A DNA stretch of 64,000 nt from Desulfocapsa sp. Lineage in GTDB: Bacteria; Desulfobacterota; Desulfobulbia; Desulfobulbales; Desulfocapsaceae. The position numbers and the translations under genes are program-made. The notes beneath the pieces were generated by a model. That model did no database searches. It worked only from the letters and a program-made list of their open reading frames with translations, and was not told where the DNA came from. Shown one piece after another: positions 18,056 to 27,613 of the stretch; position 1 is the stretch's first letter; each line of letters starts with the position of its first letter. The stretch is taken from contig JAESPV010000025.1 in NCBI GenBank assembly GCA_016765495.1, positions 79,021 to 143,020 on the forward strand, in the 5' to 3' direction.

Positions 18056-19635
18056 CGATCCCGATCCTGTGAAAGAGTAAAAATTATAGAAGTTCCCATT
18101 CCTGGTCTCGAGTTTATTTCCATCTTTCCATGAAGGAGTTTCACACGTTCGGCAATTGCCTGTAGCCCAATCCCTCTTGTTTTACCCGTGGATCTTGAGA
18201 CAGCATCCACATCAAAGCCCTTGCCATTATCATGAACGGCAAGGACAACATCACGCCCGGTTTCCCTGGCTCGTACCTGGACATCTTTAGCATCCGCATG
18301 TTTTATTACATTGTTTAGAGATTCCTGGAGCAGACGATAAAGATGCCTCTGTTCTTCAACCGCAAAGAAATGTCCAATAGGTTCCATATTAATATCCAGG
18401 TCAATATCAGTGTGTCCGAGAAACCCGGATATAAGGTTTTGAAATGCTGCATCTACCCCTAAATCATCAACAGCCATTGGCCAAAGTTCCCTGGAGAGAT
18501 TCCGCACAAATTCAATCAGCATATTTACGTATTGGCGAAGCTCCCGAAGTCCTTCAGCAATTTCTTCTTTTTGAATTTCTTCACCACCGTACAGTTTGTT
18601 CTCCATTGCGTGTAATTGCAATTTCAATGCGGCAAGAGATTGGTTAAACTCGTCGTGAAGTTCCATGGCTATGCGACGGCGCTCGTCATCTTGTGCAGTG
18701 ATAAGCATGGCAGAAAGATCACTGAGTCGCTCTTCTGAAAGCCGAAGCTGTTCCTCATCTTTTTTTCGTTGGCTTATGTCACGGATAACTGAGCCGACTA
18801 TTCGTTTTCCACTGGTGAGATCGATACAAAAAAGATTCATCTCCATATCAAGATATTCCTGATTCTTTTTTCGTATCTTTACTTCTCTGGTCGGTATCGG
18901 ATTATTGCTCGAAAGAAGTTCTGTAATTTCTTTTTTGATTATGGCGCGATGAGTTGGATGAAGCATGACAACAAGAGGTTTATCTTTTAATTCATGATCA
19001 TTGTATCCCAGTAGGCTTTCCACTGCAGGGTTTGCGTAAAGGTTATTTCCTGCAGCATCAAAAAGAATAATAATATCCTGAGAAGCTTGTGTAAATTTCC
19101 TGAAACGCTCTTCACTTTCTCTCAGCGATGCTTCAAGTTTTTTTCTCCGTTGAACATCTTGCTCCAACTCTTCATTAACACTCCAGAGTTTTTGATTTAT
19201 ACGTTCAAGATTACGATTTTTTTCTGCCAGTTCTTCAGTAAGAGCAACATTTTCCTTTTTTAATTGATAATGATCTCTTGCCCGGTCTATTACGCGGCTT
19301 AATTCTCTGGTACTCCATGGCTTAAGAATATATTGATAAATCCTGCCAAGGTTAATGGCATCCATAATATATTCGACCTGGCTGTGAGCAGTCAGCAACA
19401 CCCTGATGGGATCGGGGTCAATATCATAGATTTTACTCAGCATCTCTATTCCGCTGATACCCGGCATTCGCTGATCTGAAATAACAAGACCTATATCGTC
19501 TGTTTCCTTAAAACATTCCAGGCCTTCTTCACCCGACAGAGCAGTGAGAACTTCATATTTATCCTCAAAAATCATCCTGAAATTAAGAATATTTATTTCT
19601 TCATCATCAACAAATAATATTTTAAATGGCTTCAT
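18052..19635 (-). CDS. Response-regulator receiver / PAS / NarL-type histidine kinase hybrid
   Basis: 527 residues from ATG 19635, which has GGGA 6 nt upstream; an in-frame ATG at 19647 is possible. Domain order: receiver (residues 1-120; VDDEE, phospho-acceptor in VISDQRMPG, Lys in ILKPWS), a short coiled coil, a PAS with PAC (180-300), a HisKA_3 box with the phospho-His in RRRIAMELHDEFNQS, and HATPase_c (HDNGKGFDVD, GIGLQAI). There are no membrane segments, so it is cytoplasmic. It likely takes phosphate from another kinase and signals onward to an unlinked LuxR-type regulator. It starts just after the YejA-like gene ends. Confidence 0.88.
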   Translation of the reverse strand: MKPFKILFVDDEEINILNFRMIFEDKYEVLTALSGEEGLECFKETDDIGLVISDQRMPGISGIEMLSKIYDIDPDPIRVLLTAHSQVEYIMDAINLGRIYQYILKPWSTRELSRVIDRARDHYQLKKENVALTEELAEKNRNLERINQKLWSVNEELEQDVQRRKKLEASLRESEERFRKFTQASQDIIILFDAAGNNLYANPAVESLLGYNDHELKDKPLVVMLHPTHRAIIKKEITELLSSNNPIPTREVKIRKKNQEYLDMEMNLFCIDLTSGKRIVGSVIRDISQRKKDEEQLRLSEERLSDLSAMLITAQDDERRRIAMELHDEFNQSLAALKLQLHAMENKLYGGEEIQKEEIAEGLRELRQYVNMLIEFVRNLSRELWPMAVDDLGVDAAFQNLISGFLGHTDIDLDINMEPIGHFFAVEEQRHLYRLLQESLNNVIKHADAKDVQVRARETGRDVVLAVHDNGKGFDVDAVSRSTGKTRGIGLQAIAERVKLLHGKMEINSRPGMGTSIIFTLSQDRDR

Positions 19636-19649
19636 ATTCGTTCCCATTC

Positions 19650-21461
19650 CTAATTTGCAGGAGTGGCTGTGTCTTTACTCCACCATGTCATAAGATACTG
19701 ATAGTGATTATAATACAGTGGCAGAGTTTCTGGTTGATTGAATTTATTATGGAATGCCAGGCGATGAACATTTAAATACCAATTGGGTACGACATAATAT
19801 CCGTACCAGAGAATACGATCAAGTGCCTTGCATGCCGCCGTGAGTTCCTCTTGAGTTTTTGCATAAATAATCTTTTCAACCATTGCATCAACAACCGGGT
19901 CTTTTATGCCGGCAAGGTTTCTGGATCCTTTTCGGTCGGCAGACTCAGAATGCCAATAGTTTTTCTGTTCATTACCAGGCGAAAGGGATTGGCCATAGCT
20001 GTGAACAATCATATCGTAATCAAAATTTTGCACTCTATCGGTGTAGAGTGCCGGATCAATTGTGCGATAATCAACTTTTATCCCAAGCTTTTTTAAGTTG
20101 CTGACATAGGGAGCCATAACACGTTCAAAGGATGGTGACACAAGTAAGATTTCAAATTGAAAAAGTTTCCCTTCACTGTTCTGGAGAACACCATTTTTGA
20201 TTGTCCAGCCCGCCTCCTGAAGAAGTTTTCGTGCCTGTCGAAGGTTTGCCCTCACACCTCCCTTACCGCTGGAGTCGGGAGGAGCAAGAGGAGTAGTAAA
20301 TATTTCACTTGGAAGCCTGTTACGGAAAGGTTCGAGGTAAGAAAGTTCAAGTCCTTCGGGAGTACCGGTGGCTGCAAGATATGAATTATTAAAATAGGAA
20401 CTGCTTCTGGTGTATTGATTATAAAAAAGCGATTTATTCACCCACTGAAAATCAAATGCCAGACCCAGTGCTTTACGAACACGCAAATCCTGAAAAATTG
20501 ACCTCCGAGTATTCATTAGAAAGCCCTGCATTCCTGCATTATTTTTATGAGGATATTGTTTTTTAATAAGTGATCCATCCTCAAAGCGCTTCCCCGCCAT
20601 GTCTCTTGCCCACTGTTTAGCAATGTTCACCATCATAAAATCAAATTCACCAGCTTTAAAAGCTTCAACAGCCACTATTTGATCCTTGTAATAATTGACC
20701 CCTATTGAATCAAAGTTATACATGCCCTTGCGAACTGGATGATCTTTAGCCCAATATTCAGGGTTTCTGGTGTAGAAAATGGATTTCCCCTGATTAATCG
20801 CACTCACAATATATGGCCCGGAGCCGATGGGTGTAATCATTTTATTTCCATTTTCTGTAAATGAATGCTCTTTGTAAAAATTCATTGAGAGGACAGGAAT
20901 TTGAGTTGCAATCATGTGCAATTCCCTGTTTGCACGACTGAATTTAAACTGAATCCGATGCGTATCCAGGACTTTCGCCTCTTTAATATCCTGATAATAA
21001 AAAGGATAAAAAGGATGAACCTTATCACTTTTAAAGATGTTTAAAGAGAATTCTACGTCTTCTGGGGTAACAGGACTGCCATCGGAAAACCTGGCTTTTT
21101 CATTGATGGTAAAAGTCATGGAGAGCTTATCAGAAGCAAGCTCTATATCACTTGCAATCAATCCATACACAGCAAAAGGTTCATCGAGACTGCCAACTGC
21201 CAATGGCTCAAAAACAAACATCTCAATCCCAAATGGTGCTGTCCCCTTTAAAGTGAAGGGATTCATCTTATCAAAACTTCCATTTTCATGGAGTACCAGT
21301 TTTCCGCCTTTTTTAGCTTGATCCGATACATACTCAAACTGTTTAAAGTCTGCTTTATATTTAAGATTCCCATCGATGGAAATACCGTGGGCCGCCCATA
21401 GCCAGGATGGATATCCCATAAAACAACAGATGCTTATTAATAACAAAATGCAGGATCTCAT
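19650..21461 (-). CDS. Extracellular solute-binding protein family 5 (YejA-like)
   Basis: 603 residues from ATG 21461; an earlier ATG at 21476 would lengthen the signal peptide. The signal peptide ends around LWA-A-HGISI. HGISIDGNLKYKADFKQF.YV and KGGKLVLHENGSFDKMNPF are typical of YejA-like peptide/murein-peptide binding proteins. RFSDGSPVTPEDVEFSL is the family 5 motif. No permease or ATPase genes flank it. The kinase gene follows by 14 nt, suggesting a sensing link rather than, or besides, uptake. Confidence 0.85.
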   Translation of the reverse strand: MRSCILLLISICCFMGYPSWLWAAHGISIDGNLKYKADFKQFEYVSDQAKKGGKLVLHENGSFDKMNPFTLKGTAPFGIEMFVFEPLAVGSLDEPFAVYGLIASDIELASDKLSMTFTINEKARFSDGSPVTPEDVEFSLNIFKSDKVHPFYPFYYQDIKEAKVLDTHRIQFKFSRANRELHMIATQIPVLSMNFYKEHSFTENGNKMITPIGSGPYIVSAINQGKSIFYTRNPEYWAKDHPVRKGMYNFDSIGVNYYKDQIVAVEAFKAGEFDFMMVNIAKQWARDMAGKRFEDGSLIKKQYPHKNNAGMQGFLMNTRRSIFQDLRVRKALGLAFDFQWVNKSLFYNQYTRSSSYFNNSYLAATGTPEGLELSYLEPFRNRLPSEIFTTPLAPPDSSGKGGVRANLRQARKLLQEAGWTIKNGVLQNSEGKLFQFEILLVSPSFERVMAPYVSNLKKLGIKVDYRTIDPALYTDRVQNFDYDMIVHSYGQSLSPGNEQKNYWHSESADRKGSRNLAGIKDPVVDAMVEKIIYAKTQEELTAACKALDRILWYGYYVVPNWYLNVHRLAFHNKFNQPETLPLYYNHYQYLMTWWSKDTATPAN

Positions 21462-21487
21462 GTAATCATTCTCCAACAGCTAATTAT

Positions 21488-21527
21488 GTGAAGGTATGAA
21501 TAAAGATACTACCAAGGGTATCTTCAC
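21488..21527 (+). promoter_or_regulatory. Competing hairpins in the leuC 5' region
   Basis: Two mutually exclusive stems share TATCTT: GTGAAGGTA (21488-21496) with TATCTTCAC (21519-21527), one G-U pair; or AAGATAC (21503-21509) with GTATCTT (21518-21524). They lie about 110 nt before leuC. A regulatory role is speculative; no Leu-rich leader peptide is seen here. Confidence 0.25.
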
Positions 21528-21636
21528 ACAGATTATTTCTGGCAAGAGTATCATTTTTAAGGTAATATGTCATATTTTCCTGCCAAATTTATTTAATTCG
21601 GACATAATTATATTTTTTTACAAAGGAGTTACGATT

Positions 21637-22923
21637 ATGGGACTAAGCATTACCCAAAAAATATTCAACAGTCACCTGAGGGACACCCCAACCCCTGATA
21701 ACATGGTGCTTGACCTTGATGTTGTGCTCTGTCATGAAATCACAACTCCTATTGCCATCATGGATTTGGTGGAAAAAGGAATGGATCGGGTCTTTGATCC
21801 CAGTAAAATTAAAGCTGTTATCGACCATGTTACCCCAGCCAAGGACTCAAAAACAGCAGCGCAGGGAAAAATCATGCGTGACTGGGCCAAACGAAACAAC
21901 ATCAACGATTTTTTTGATGTTGGAAGTAATGGGGTCTGCCATGCTCTTTTCCCTGAGAAAGGCTTTATTCGTCCCGGTTACACTGTCATCATGGGAGACT
22001 CTCACACGTGTACCCATGGAGCTTTTGGTGCTTTTGCAGCTGGTGTTGGAACCACCGACCTCGAAGTTGGAATTTTAAAAGGTGTCTGCACATTTCGAGC
22101 CCCTGTTTCAATGAAAATTGAGATTAAAGGTTCATTACAAACCGGTGTTTCAGCGAAGGACGTTATCCTTGCAATTATTAAAAACCTTACCGTGAACGGT
22201 GCCACTGACAGAATCATTGAATTTGTAGGCCCCCTTGTTGATTCCATGAATATGTCTTCCCGCATGACACTTTGCAACATGGCTGTTGAAGCTGGTGCTA
22301 CAAGTGGTTTGTGTCTTCCCGATCGGGTGACAGCAGAATACCTCTGGCCATTTATAAAAGATGAATATACAACTATCGACGCAGCTGTTGAAGATTTTAA
22401 AAAATGGCATTCAGACTCTGATGCAGAGTATGTTGAAGTAATCGAGTTTGATGTTTCTGATCTGCCCCCTCAGGTTACCTATGGCTATAAACCAGATCAT
22501 GTTAAAGATATACCTGAGATGGAAGGTACACCTGTTGATCAGATATATATCGGCTCCTGCACAAATGGTCGTATCGAAGACTTGCGCGAATCTGCCAATA
22601 TTCTTAAAGGGAAAAAACTTGCTTCCGGTGTTCGCGGTATTGTCACTCCAGCAACTCCAGGTATTTACTCTCAAGCCCTGGATGAAGGAATCATTAAAAT
22701 ATTTATGGATGCAGGCTTTTGTGTATTAAATCCAACCTGTGGAGCATGTCTTGGAATGAGCTCGGGGGTGCTTGCAGAAAATGAAGTGTGTGCATCAACT
22801 ACAAATAGAAATTTTAATGGAAGAATGGGAAAAGGCGGCATGGTGCATCTTATGAGCCCGGCTTCTGCTGCTGCTGCAGCTATTACCGGCACCATCAGTG
22901 ACCCTAGAAAATTTCTCGTTTAA
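21637..22923 (+). CDS. leuC: 3-isopropylmalate dehydratase, large subunit
   Basis: 428 residues from ATG 21637, with AAAGGAG 8 nt upstream. The frame stays open upstream to another ATG at 21496, but that extension is Ile/Phe-rich and unrelated to the family. Aconitase-superfamily motifs: HEITTPIAIMDL, GDSHTCTHGAFGAFAAGVGTTD, YIGSCTNGR (first cluster Cys), and NPTCGACLGM (the other two Cys of the 4Fe-4S cluster). The length matches the short LeuC type. With LeuD it isomerises 2- to 3-isopropylmalate in leucine synthesis. leuD follows by 16 nt. Confidence 0.95.
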   Translation: MGLSITQKIFNSHLRDTPTPDNMVLDLDVVLCHEITTPIAIMDLVEKGMDRVFDPSKIKAVIDHVTPAKDSKTAAQGKIMRDWAKRNNINDFFDVGSNGVCHALFPEKGFIRPGYTVIMGDSHTCTHGAFGAFAAGVGTTDLEVGILKGVCTFRAPVSMKIEIKGSLQTGVSAKDVILAIIKNLTVNGATDRIIEFVGPLVDSMNMSSRMTLCNMAVEAGATSGLCLPDRVTAEYLWPFIKDEYTTIDAAVEDFKKWHSDSDAEYVEVIEFDVSDLPPQVTYGYKPDHVKDIPEMEGTPVDQIYIGSCTNGRIEDLRESANILKGKKLASGVRGIVTPATPGIYSQALDEGIIKIFMDAGFCVLNPTCGACLGMSSGVLAENEVCASTTNRNFNGRMGKGGMVHLMSPASAAAAAITGTISDPRKFLV

Positions 22924-22939
22924 TCAAGAGGTAGACTAC

Positions 22940-23476
22940 ATGAAAACTTTTGGAGGACCTGCGGTCCTGCTTGATAGAAGTGATATAAACACCGATGAGA
23001 TAATCCCTGCAAAGTATCTTACTGAAATCACTAAAATAGCTTTAAAACCTCATTTACTTGAGGATCTCCTGCTCGACGGCAAGCCATTTGACAGTCATTC
23101 TCAATATATGGAAGAGGCTAAGGTTGTGATCTCAAGAGCAAACTTTGGTTGCGGATCCTCACGAGAACACGCTGTCTGGGCATTTGAAGTAAATGACATT
23201 AATGTTGTTGTAGCAAGCAGTTTTGCACGAATTTTCAGGCAAAACATGTTCAATTGCGGAATCCTTGCCATGGAGCTAAGTGAAGAAGATATTAATACTA
23301 TTTTTTCAATGTCCGGTGACATCACTCTTGCTGTTGATATGGAAAATGAAAAGGTTACTGTAATCTCAAGCGACAAAGAACAAGGGGATCTGGAATGCTC
23401 TTTTTCCCTTAATGCTTACGATAAGAGTCTTGTGAGTGCTGGCGGGTGGCTGGCTTATGCTGAAGCTAAATACTAA
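22940..23476 (+). CDS. leuD: 3-isopropylmalate dehydratase, small subunit
   Basis: 178 residues from ATG 22940 (AGAGG about 9 nt upstream). Aconitase swivel-domain features: DRSDINTDEIIPAKYL, NFGCGSSREHAVWAF and FARIFRQNMFNCGI. It forms the heterodimer with LeuC. The pair ends at a strong bidirectional terminator. leuB is not in the window and leuA lies 38 kb away. Confidence 0.95.
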   Translation: MKTFGGPAVLLDRSDINTDEIIPAKYLTEITKIALKPHLLEDLLLDGKPFDSHSQYMEEAKVVISRANFGCGSSREHAVWAFEVNDINVVVASSFARIFRQNMFNCGILAMELSEEDINTIFSMSGDITLAVDMENEKVTVISSDKEQGDLECSFSLNAYDKSLVSAGGWLAYAEAKY

Positions 23477-23554
23477 CACCGATGATGTTGTTGAACTCCA
23501 TAAACTGGTATTCTTTTCAGCACCCCCTTGAGAGAGAAAAAAAACAATCAAAAT

Positions 23555-23604
23555 AAAAGATAAAAGAGCCATGATGGTTTCACATCATGGCTCTTTTATC
23601 TTTT
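23555..23604. terminator. Bidirectional terminator between leuD and cbpA-type gene
   Basis: A perfect 22-bp inverted repeat (AAAAGATAAAAGAGCCATGA.. and its complement) with loop GTTTCA at 23577-23582. Both arms end in A/T runs, so it can stop transcription from both convergent genes. Confidence 0.9.
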
Positions 23605-23629
23605 ATGATAATCTTGTCTCATTAATGCA

Positions 23630-24562
23630 CTACAAGCCGATCTCCTGTAGCTTTTCTATCATTTCCTGTTGTTCATCACTAAGGTCTTTAGGGATATCTA
23701 CAGCAACCTTAACAAACAGATCTCCTCGGCCATTATGAGAACCACTCGGCAGACCATGCCCCTTAAGTCTTAATTTAGCCTCACCTTGGATGCCAGCAGG
23801 AACATTAACCTTGAATTTCTTTCCATCCAAAGTCTCAACATCAACCTTGGCACCGAGACATGCTTTACTAAAGGGGATTTTTTGCTCAAAAATAAGATCA
23901 GCCCCATCTCTTGTGTAATTTTTGTGTGGAGTTATGTCAACTTTTAAAAAAAGATCACCTGGCAATCCTCCAGGAGGAGCCTGCCCCCCCTTCCCTTTTA
24001 AGCGTAATTTCTTACCAGCCTCAATCCCTTTAGGAATTCGAACAGTCACATTTTGTTGGCTTCCACCGTTCTTAAGAGCAATACTTTTTTCAGAACCGTT
24101 TAATACCTCCTCCAAGGTTACGGACAACTGATAGGTTCTATCCTGTCCCTTAACAGGTTGTTGACACCCGCCCCCATTACACCCACCACCAGCAGCATGA
24201 CCAAAAACGGAACTGAAGGAATTCCTGTCACCTCCCCCCATACTTGATTGAAATCTTCCGGTAGAGCCGTTTCCTCCAAAGCCGAATTGACTAAAAATAT
24301 CATCCATGTTGAAATTTCTAAAAATATCTTCCTGTGAATATCGTTTACCAAAGTCGGCAGAGCCATATGAATCATACTGCTGTTTTTTCACAGAATCAGA
24401 GAGAACAGCATATGCTTCACTGATTTTTTTAAACTTTTCCTCAGCAACTTTATCCCCTTTATTTGTATCAGGGTGATATTTTAAAGCAAGCTTACGGTAT
24501 GCCTTTTTTATGTCCCTGGTTGAGGCTCCTTTCGCCACCCCCAGAAGTTCGTAATATTCCAT
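23630..24562 (-). CDS. DnaJ-family co-chaperone (CbpA/DnaJ-C type)
   Basis: 310 residues. The J domain (residues 1-65) has HPD in [12 protein letters not shown]-rich linker (85-140) has an unusual GGGCNGGGC cysteine pair but no full zinc-finger region. Two C-terminal peptide-binding domains follow ([29 protein letters not shown]). Lack of the CxxCxGxG repeats makes it CbpA-like rather than DnaJ proper. It should stimulate DnaK ATPase in the cytoplasm. Confidence 0.9.
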   Translation of the reverse strand: MEYYELLGVAKGASTRDIKKAYRKLALKYHPDTNKGDKVAEEKFKKISEAYAVLSDSVKKQQYDSYGSADFGKRYSQEDIFRNFNMDDIFSQFGFGGNGSTGRFQSSMGGGDRNSFSSVFGHAAGGGCNGGGCQQPVKGQDRTYQLSVTLEEVLNGSEKSIALKNGGSQQNVTVRIPKGIEAGKKLRLKGKGGQAPPGGLPGDLFLKVDITPHKNYTRDGADLIFEQKIPFSKACLGAKVDVETLDGKKFKVNVPAGIQGEAKLRLKGHGLPSGSHNGRGDLFVKVAVDIPKDLSDEQQEMIEKLQEIGL

Positions 24563-24668
24563 CTATATCCCTCTTCCTTCACATCCTACATGCATTTTCT
24601 TCGTGTAATATTGTCAATTCCCAAATGAATGAGACTTTATACCGAATTGTATTTATTTATTTTAAACA

Positions 24669-24765
24669 TAATGCCCTGCGGTCAGAAGTTATCAGTGACT
24701 GCCAACTTCTGACCACTGATGCAGGAAAGCATTCCCACAGAAAATTCAATTCTCCAATACACGAA
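24669..24765 (+). repeat. Dispersed intergenic repeat, copy R2
   Basis: Core AATGCCCTGCGGTCAGAAG at 24670-24688. It contains a perfect 11-bp inverted repeat GGTCAGAAGTT (24680-24690) / AACTTCTGACC (24704-24714). The distal box GCAGGAAAGCATTCCCACAG follows at 24720-24739, then an AATTCTCCAATAC-like end. It lies in the 330-nt gap between the cbpA-type gene and ssb, which holds nothing else I can name. Confidence 0.55.
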
Positions 24766-24892
24766 CAATAGGAACAGCAACAGCTGCAGTCAAGGGAGAG
24801 CTATTAAACTAAAGCAATGAGAATTACAAATAACAAATTGTTCTTTAGAAAAACCATTCCTGACAATCTCTTCAATACAAACAAAAGCTGTT

Positions 24893-25327
24893 TCAAAACG
24901 GCACATCGTCACCTGTTCCCTGACCATTACCAGCCGATCCCATGCTTGATTCATCTGGTAATGGCGGCTCTCCACCAAAACCTGTACTTAAACCATCTCC
25001 AGCTTTAGGTGTAAGGTTACGTATTACATTTGCTACAATTTCTGTTGTGTAACGGTCATTTCCGTTCTGGTCCTGCCATTTACGTGTTTGCAATCGCCCT
25101 TCAACGTACACCTTATTTCCTTTTGAATAATTATTGGCACAATTTTCTGCAGACTGTGCCCAAACAATAACACGATGCCACTCAGTTTCATCCTGCCAAT
25201 TATCCTCTTTATCTTTCCATGAACGGCTTGTAGCAACGCTTAAAGTCGCAACAGCAATTCCTGACTGAGTATATTTTAATTCAGGGTCCTGTCCAAGATT
25301 TCCAACCAAAATCACTTTATTAATCAT
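24893..25327 (-). CDS. ssb: Single-stranded DNA-binding protein
   Basis: 144 residues. An OB fold starts INKVILVGNLGQDPELKYT and continues with WHRVIVWAQSAENCANNY and YVEGRLQTRKWQDQ. A Gly/Pro-rich linker follows, and the acidic tail DDVPF recruits partner proteins. GGAG lies 8 nt before the ATG. It acts in replication, recombination and repair, and is transcribed alone. Confidence 0.95.
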   Translation of the reverse strand: MINKVILVGNLGQDPELKYTQSGIAVATLSVATSRSWKDKEDNWQDETEWHRVIVWAQSAENCANNYSKGNKVYVEGRLQTRKWQDQNGNDRYTTEIVANVIRNLTPKAGDGLSTGFGGEPPLPDESSMGSAGNGQGTGDDVPF

Positions 25328-25433
25328 CTGTTTGTCTCCGGTAATTTACTATATTGTTGCTTCATTAGGTTTTTTTTAATACCATATTTCAATTTATTTA
25401 AGAAGAAAAACATCCTCCACGCATGTGCCTTTA

Positions 25434-26582
25434 TCAGATATTTACTGTCCTGTCGAGCATGGCAGGAATACCACCTTTTTCTTCAGGAATATACCCCATA
25501 ACATCCTGCCAGATCTCATCACTTTCCATGCAGAAATAAATACATGTTTGCGGGGCTGCACGCTGTTTCAACAGGGAATAGATGTACTGATAAAGAGTTA
25601 CTCTTCTTGGACGAAAATAACGTTTTTTATTATCCAGGCCTTCAATAAATTCCTGGTAAAAAATTCGCGATCGGGGAAACCTTTCTGTCCCAATTGTTTT
25701 TAATGATGGCAGATAACGCAGTGCACCAAGGGATATCCAGACAATCTGTTCGGCAGGCACAGTCTGGTAAAGTTTAACGATGGTTTCCTTATACCCCTCT
25801 TCCCAGCCAGGATGGTCAATAATTGGATCAAAATGGAAGGCCAACTTATAGCCCCATTTAGCACATTGCGCTGCAGCCTGTAATCGTTCATCTAAGGTTG
25901 CTGTACGAATTTCCTCTTTTTCCATTATTGAAGTACTGTTTAATGACCAGGCCAGTACAGTTCTTCCATTATGTTTAAGATCTCTAAGATTCTCAATCAC
26001 ACCACTTTTAGTTTTTAATTCGAGCACTGCCTGTTTTTGTTCAGCCATGAACTCAACAAGTACAGGGCTGAGGCAGGTAAATTTATCCAAGGCCATTGAA
26101 TCTGTGAATTCACCTGTCCCTATGCGAAAAAACCTTTCAGGTTCAGCTGTAAAAGCTGCCCTCATTTCACTTAGCAAGTCATCGGTATTTACAAAGAAAG
26201 TAAGCCATGCTTTGTTTAAATAGGCTTGGAGGATACAATATACGCAATCCATAGGGCAGCCCATACCAATATTAAGTACCTGATAATCACAGCATCGATA
26301 TTCTTTTGTTCCCGGGCAGGGTTTAAAGAAATGTCCACGGTTTTTACACAACAAAAGATGATGTTTTCCCTGAACAAGATTCCGAGGATATTCACCAGGT
26401 ATGCCCAATGGATCGGATCTATCTGGAATCACGGTATATGGAAGATTAGCTCTTTTAAGTATCTCCCTGGTATAATCAAAATCCACACATGATTCTTCAA
26501 CATGGATTTCATTTACGTAAAGAGAAGGATCTTTCCATGATTTTTGTGGTGTCATTGGTCTGCCTGTTAACATAATTCTCAA
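25434..26582 (-). CDS. SPL-family radical SAM protein
   Basis: A 382-residue protein with the spore-photoproduct-lyase-type cluster motif C-x3-C-x2-C in GMGCPMDCVYC, followed by ILQAYLN. Other SPL-like patterns are GTGEFTDSMALD, LELKTKS, WSLNS and HFDPIIDH. The organism type is not spore-forming, so repair of spore photoproduct is unlikely. These homologues are common in anaerobes with unknown substrate. It overlaps the glycosyltransferase gene by 4 nt. Confidence 0.85.
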   Translation of the reverse strand: MRIMLTGRPMTPQKSWKDPSLYVNEIHVEESCVDFDYTREILKRANLPYTVIPDRSDPLGIPGEYPRNLVQGKHHLLLCKNRGHFFKPCPGTKEYRCCDYQVLNIGMGCPMDCVYCILQAYLNKAWLTFFVNTDDLLSEMRAAFTAEPERFFRIGTGEFTDSMALDKFTCLSPVLVEFMAEQKQAVLELKTKSGVIENLRDLKHNGRTVLAWSLNSTSIMEKEEIRTATLDERLQAAAQCAKWGYKLAFHFDPIIDHPGWEEGYKETIVKLYQTVPAEQIVWISLGALRYLPSLKTIGTERFPRSRIFYQEFIEGLDNKKRYFRPRRVTLYQYIYSLLKQRAAPQTCIYFCMESDEIWQDVMGYIPEEKGGIPAMLDRTVNI

Positions 26583-27481
26583 GAAACTGGTTCAGGACTC
26601 TCAGGGACGCTAGTCAAAGGGCGTTGCAAATCATTGTGTAGAGAATTTTCTGCCCACAGAGCAATCTCAAGATAGGAGCGGCCGACAAGAATCTTATCAT
26701 ATTTCAGGCAGCCAGTTCCATAAACAAGACATTTTTTATGTAATTCTTCAAGAGTCCATCTTGCCTGTTCTTTAGAAAGTCGTACCTTTTGCAAAAGATC
26801 CAGAATAGCAGAAATTCGTAACTTGTCCATACCGATTCTAAACTGAAAAGAAACCTGATCTTCACGACCGCCCTCTTTGACAGTAAGTGGATTTTTAATT
26901 AACAAAAATGGAAAACGACTACTTGCTCTCAACCATAAGTCATAGTCCTCACAACAACGTAACTCTTCATTAAAAAGTCCTATTTCATCAAAAAGTTGAC
27001 GATTAACCATGACTGTAGACATACCAACAGCACAGAGCCGTAGACAATGTTTGAAGATATCGCCATCACCTGGTTGGTGAATCTTTTTCTGATTCAAGTG
27101 CTGACCACGACGTAACCAGCGTTCTTTTGTATGGGAGATCATGTACTCGGGCCTGGAACTTAGAGACTGGTATTGAAGTTCCAGTTTTTTCTTTTGCCAG
27201 TGGTCATCTGAGTCGAGAAAAGCAAGATAGGTATATTGAGCCTCGGAAATACCATAATTTCTTGCAGCAGCAGGTCCTTTATTTTTCTGATATAGATATT
27301 TAACAGGAATCCTGCTTTCTTCTGCGAAGCTCTGTACGCATTTACGAGTATTGTCTTCTGAGCCGTCATCAACCACAATAATTTCATCACAGCTTTTCGT
27401 TTGATGTGCAACAGAGTTTAGTGAACGCAAAAGAAAAGCTACTCGATTATAGGTCGGAATGATAACAGAAATTCCTGGCAT
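26579..27481 (-). CDS. Family 2 glycosyltransferase
   Basis: 300 residues with a GT-A fold: SVIIPTYNRVAFLLRSLNSV, EIIVVDDGSEDNT, NKGPAAARNYGI, and the metal-binding LDSDD (about residue 92). Next comes an acceptor region with EELRCCEDYDLWLRAS. There are no membrane segments, so it is probably cytoplasmic. It is coupled to the SPL radical SAM gene. The acceptor is unknown; a cell-surface polysaccharide is usual. Confidence 0.85.
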   Translation of the reverse strand: MPGISVIIPTYNRVAFLLRSLNSVAHQTKSCDEIIVVDDGSEDNTRKCVQSFAEESRIPVKYLYQKNKGPAAARNYGISEAQYTYLAFLDSDDHWQKKKLELQYQSLSSRPEYMISHTKERWLRRGQHLNQKKIHQPGDGDIFKHCLRLCAVGMSTVMVNRQLFDEIGLFNEELRCCEDYDLWLRASSRFPFLLIKNPLTVKEGGREDQVSFQFRIGMDKLRISAILDLLQKVRLSKEQARWTLEELHKKCLVYGTGCLKYDKILVGRSYLEIALWAENSLHNDLQRPLTSVPESPEPVS

Positions 27482-27613
27482 CTTAGATTTTTCGCTTGTT
27501 ATTTTTATAATTAGAAGAAGATTTATAAATCAAACTACTGTATATTATAAATATTGCAAATATGACATCAGCCACTCATCAACCCAGTGGCGCCTCTTCT
27601 ATAAACATTCATC

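Noticed and set aside
21496-21636. Longer LeuC start at 21496
   Set aside because: The extension has no family similarity, AAGG is only one base from that ATG, and a strong AAAGGAG precedes ATG 21637.
25434-26582. Spore photoproduct lyase function
   Set aside because: Nothing else in the window suggests a spore-former; only the family membership is supported.
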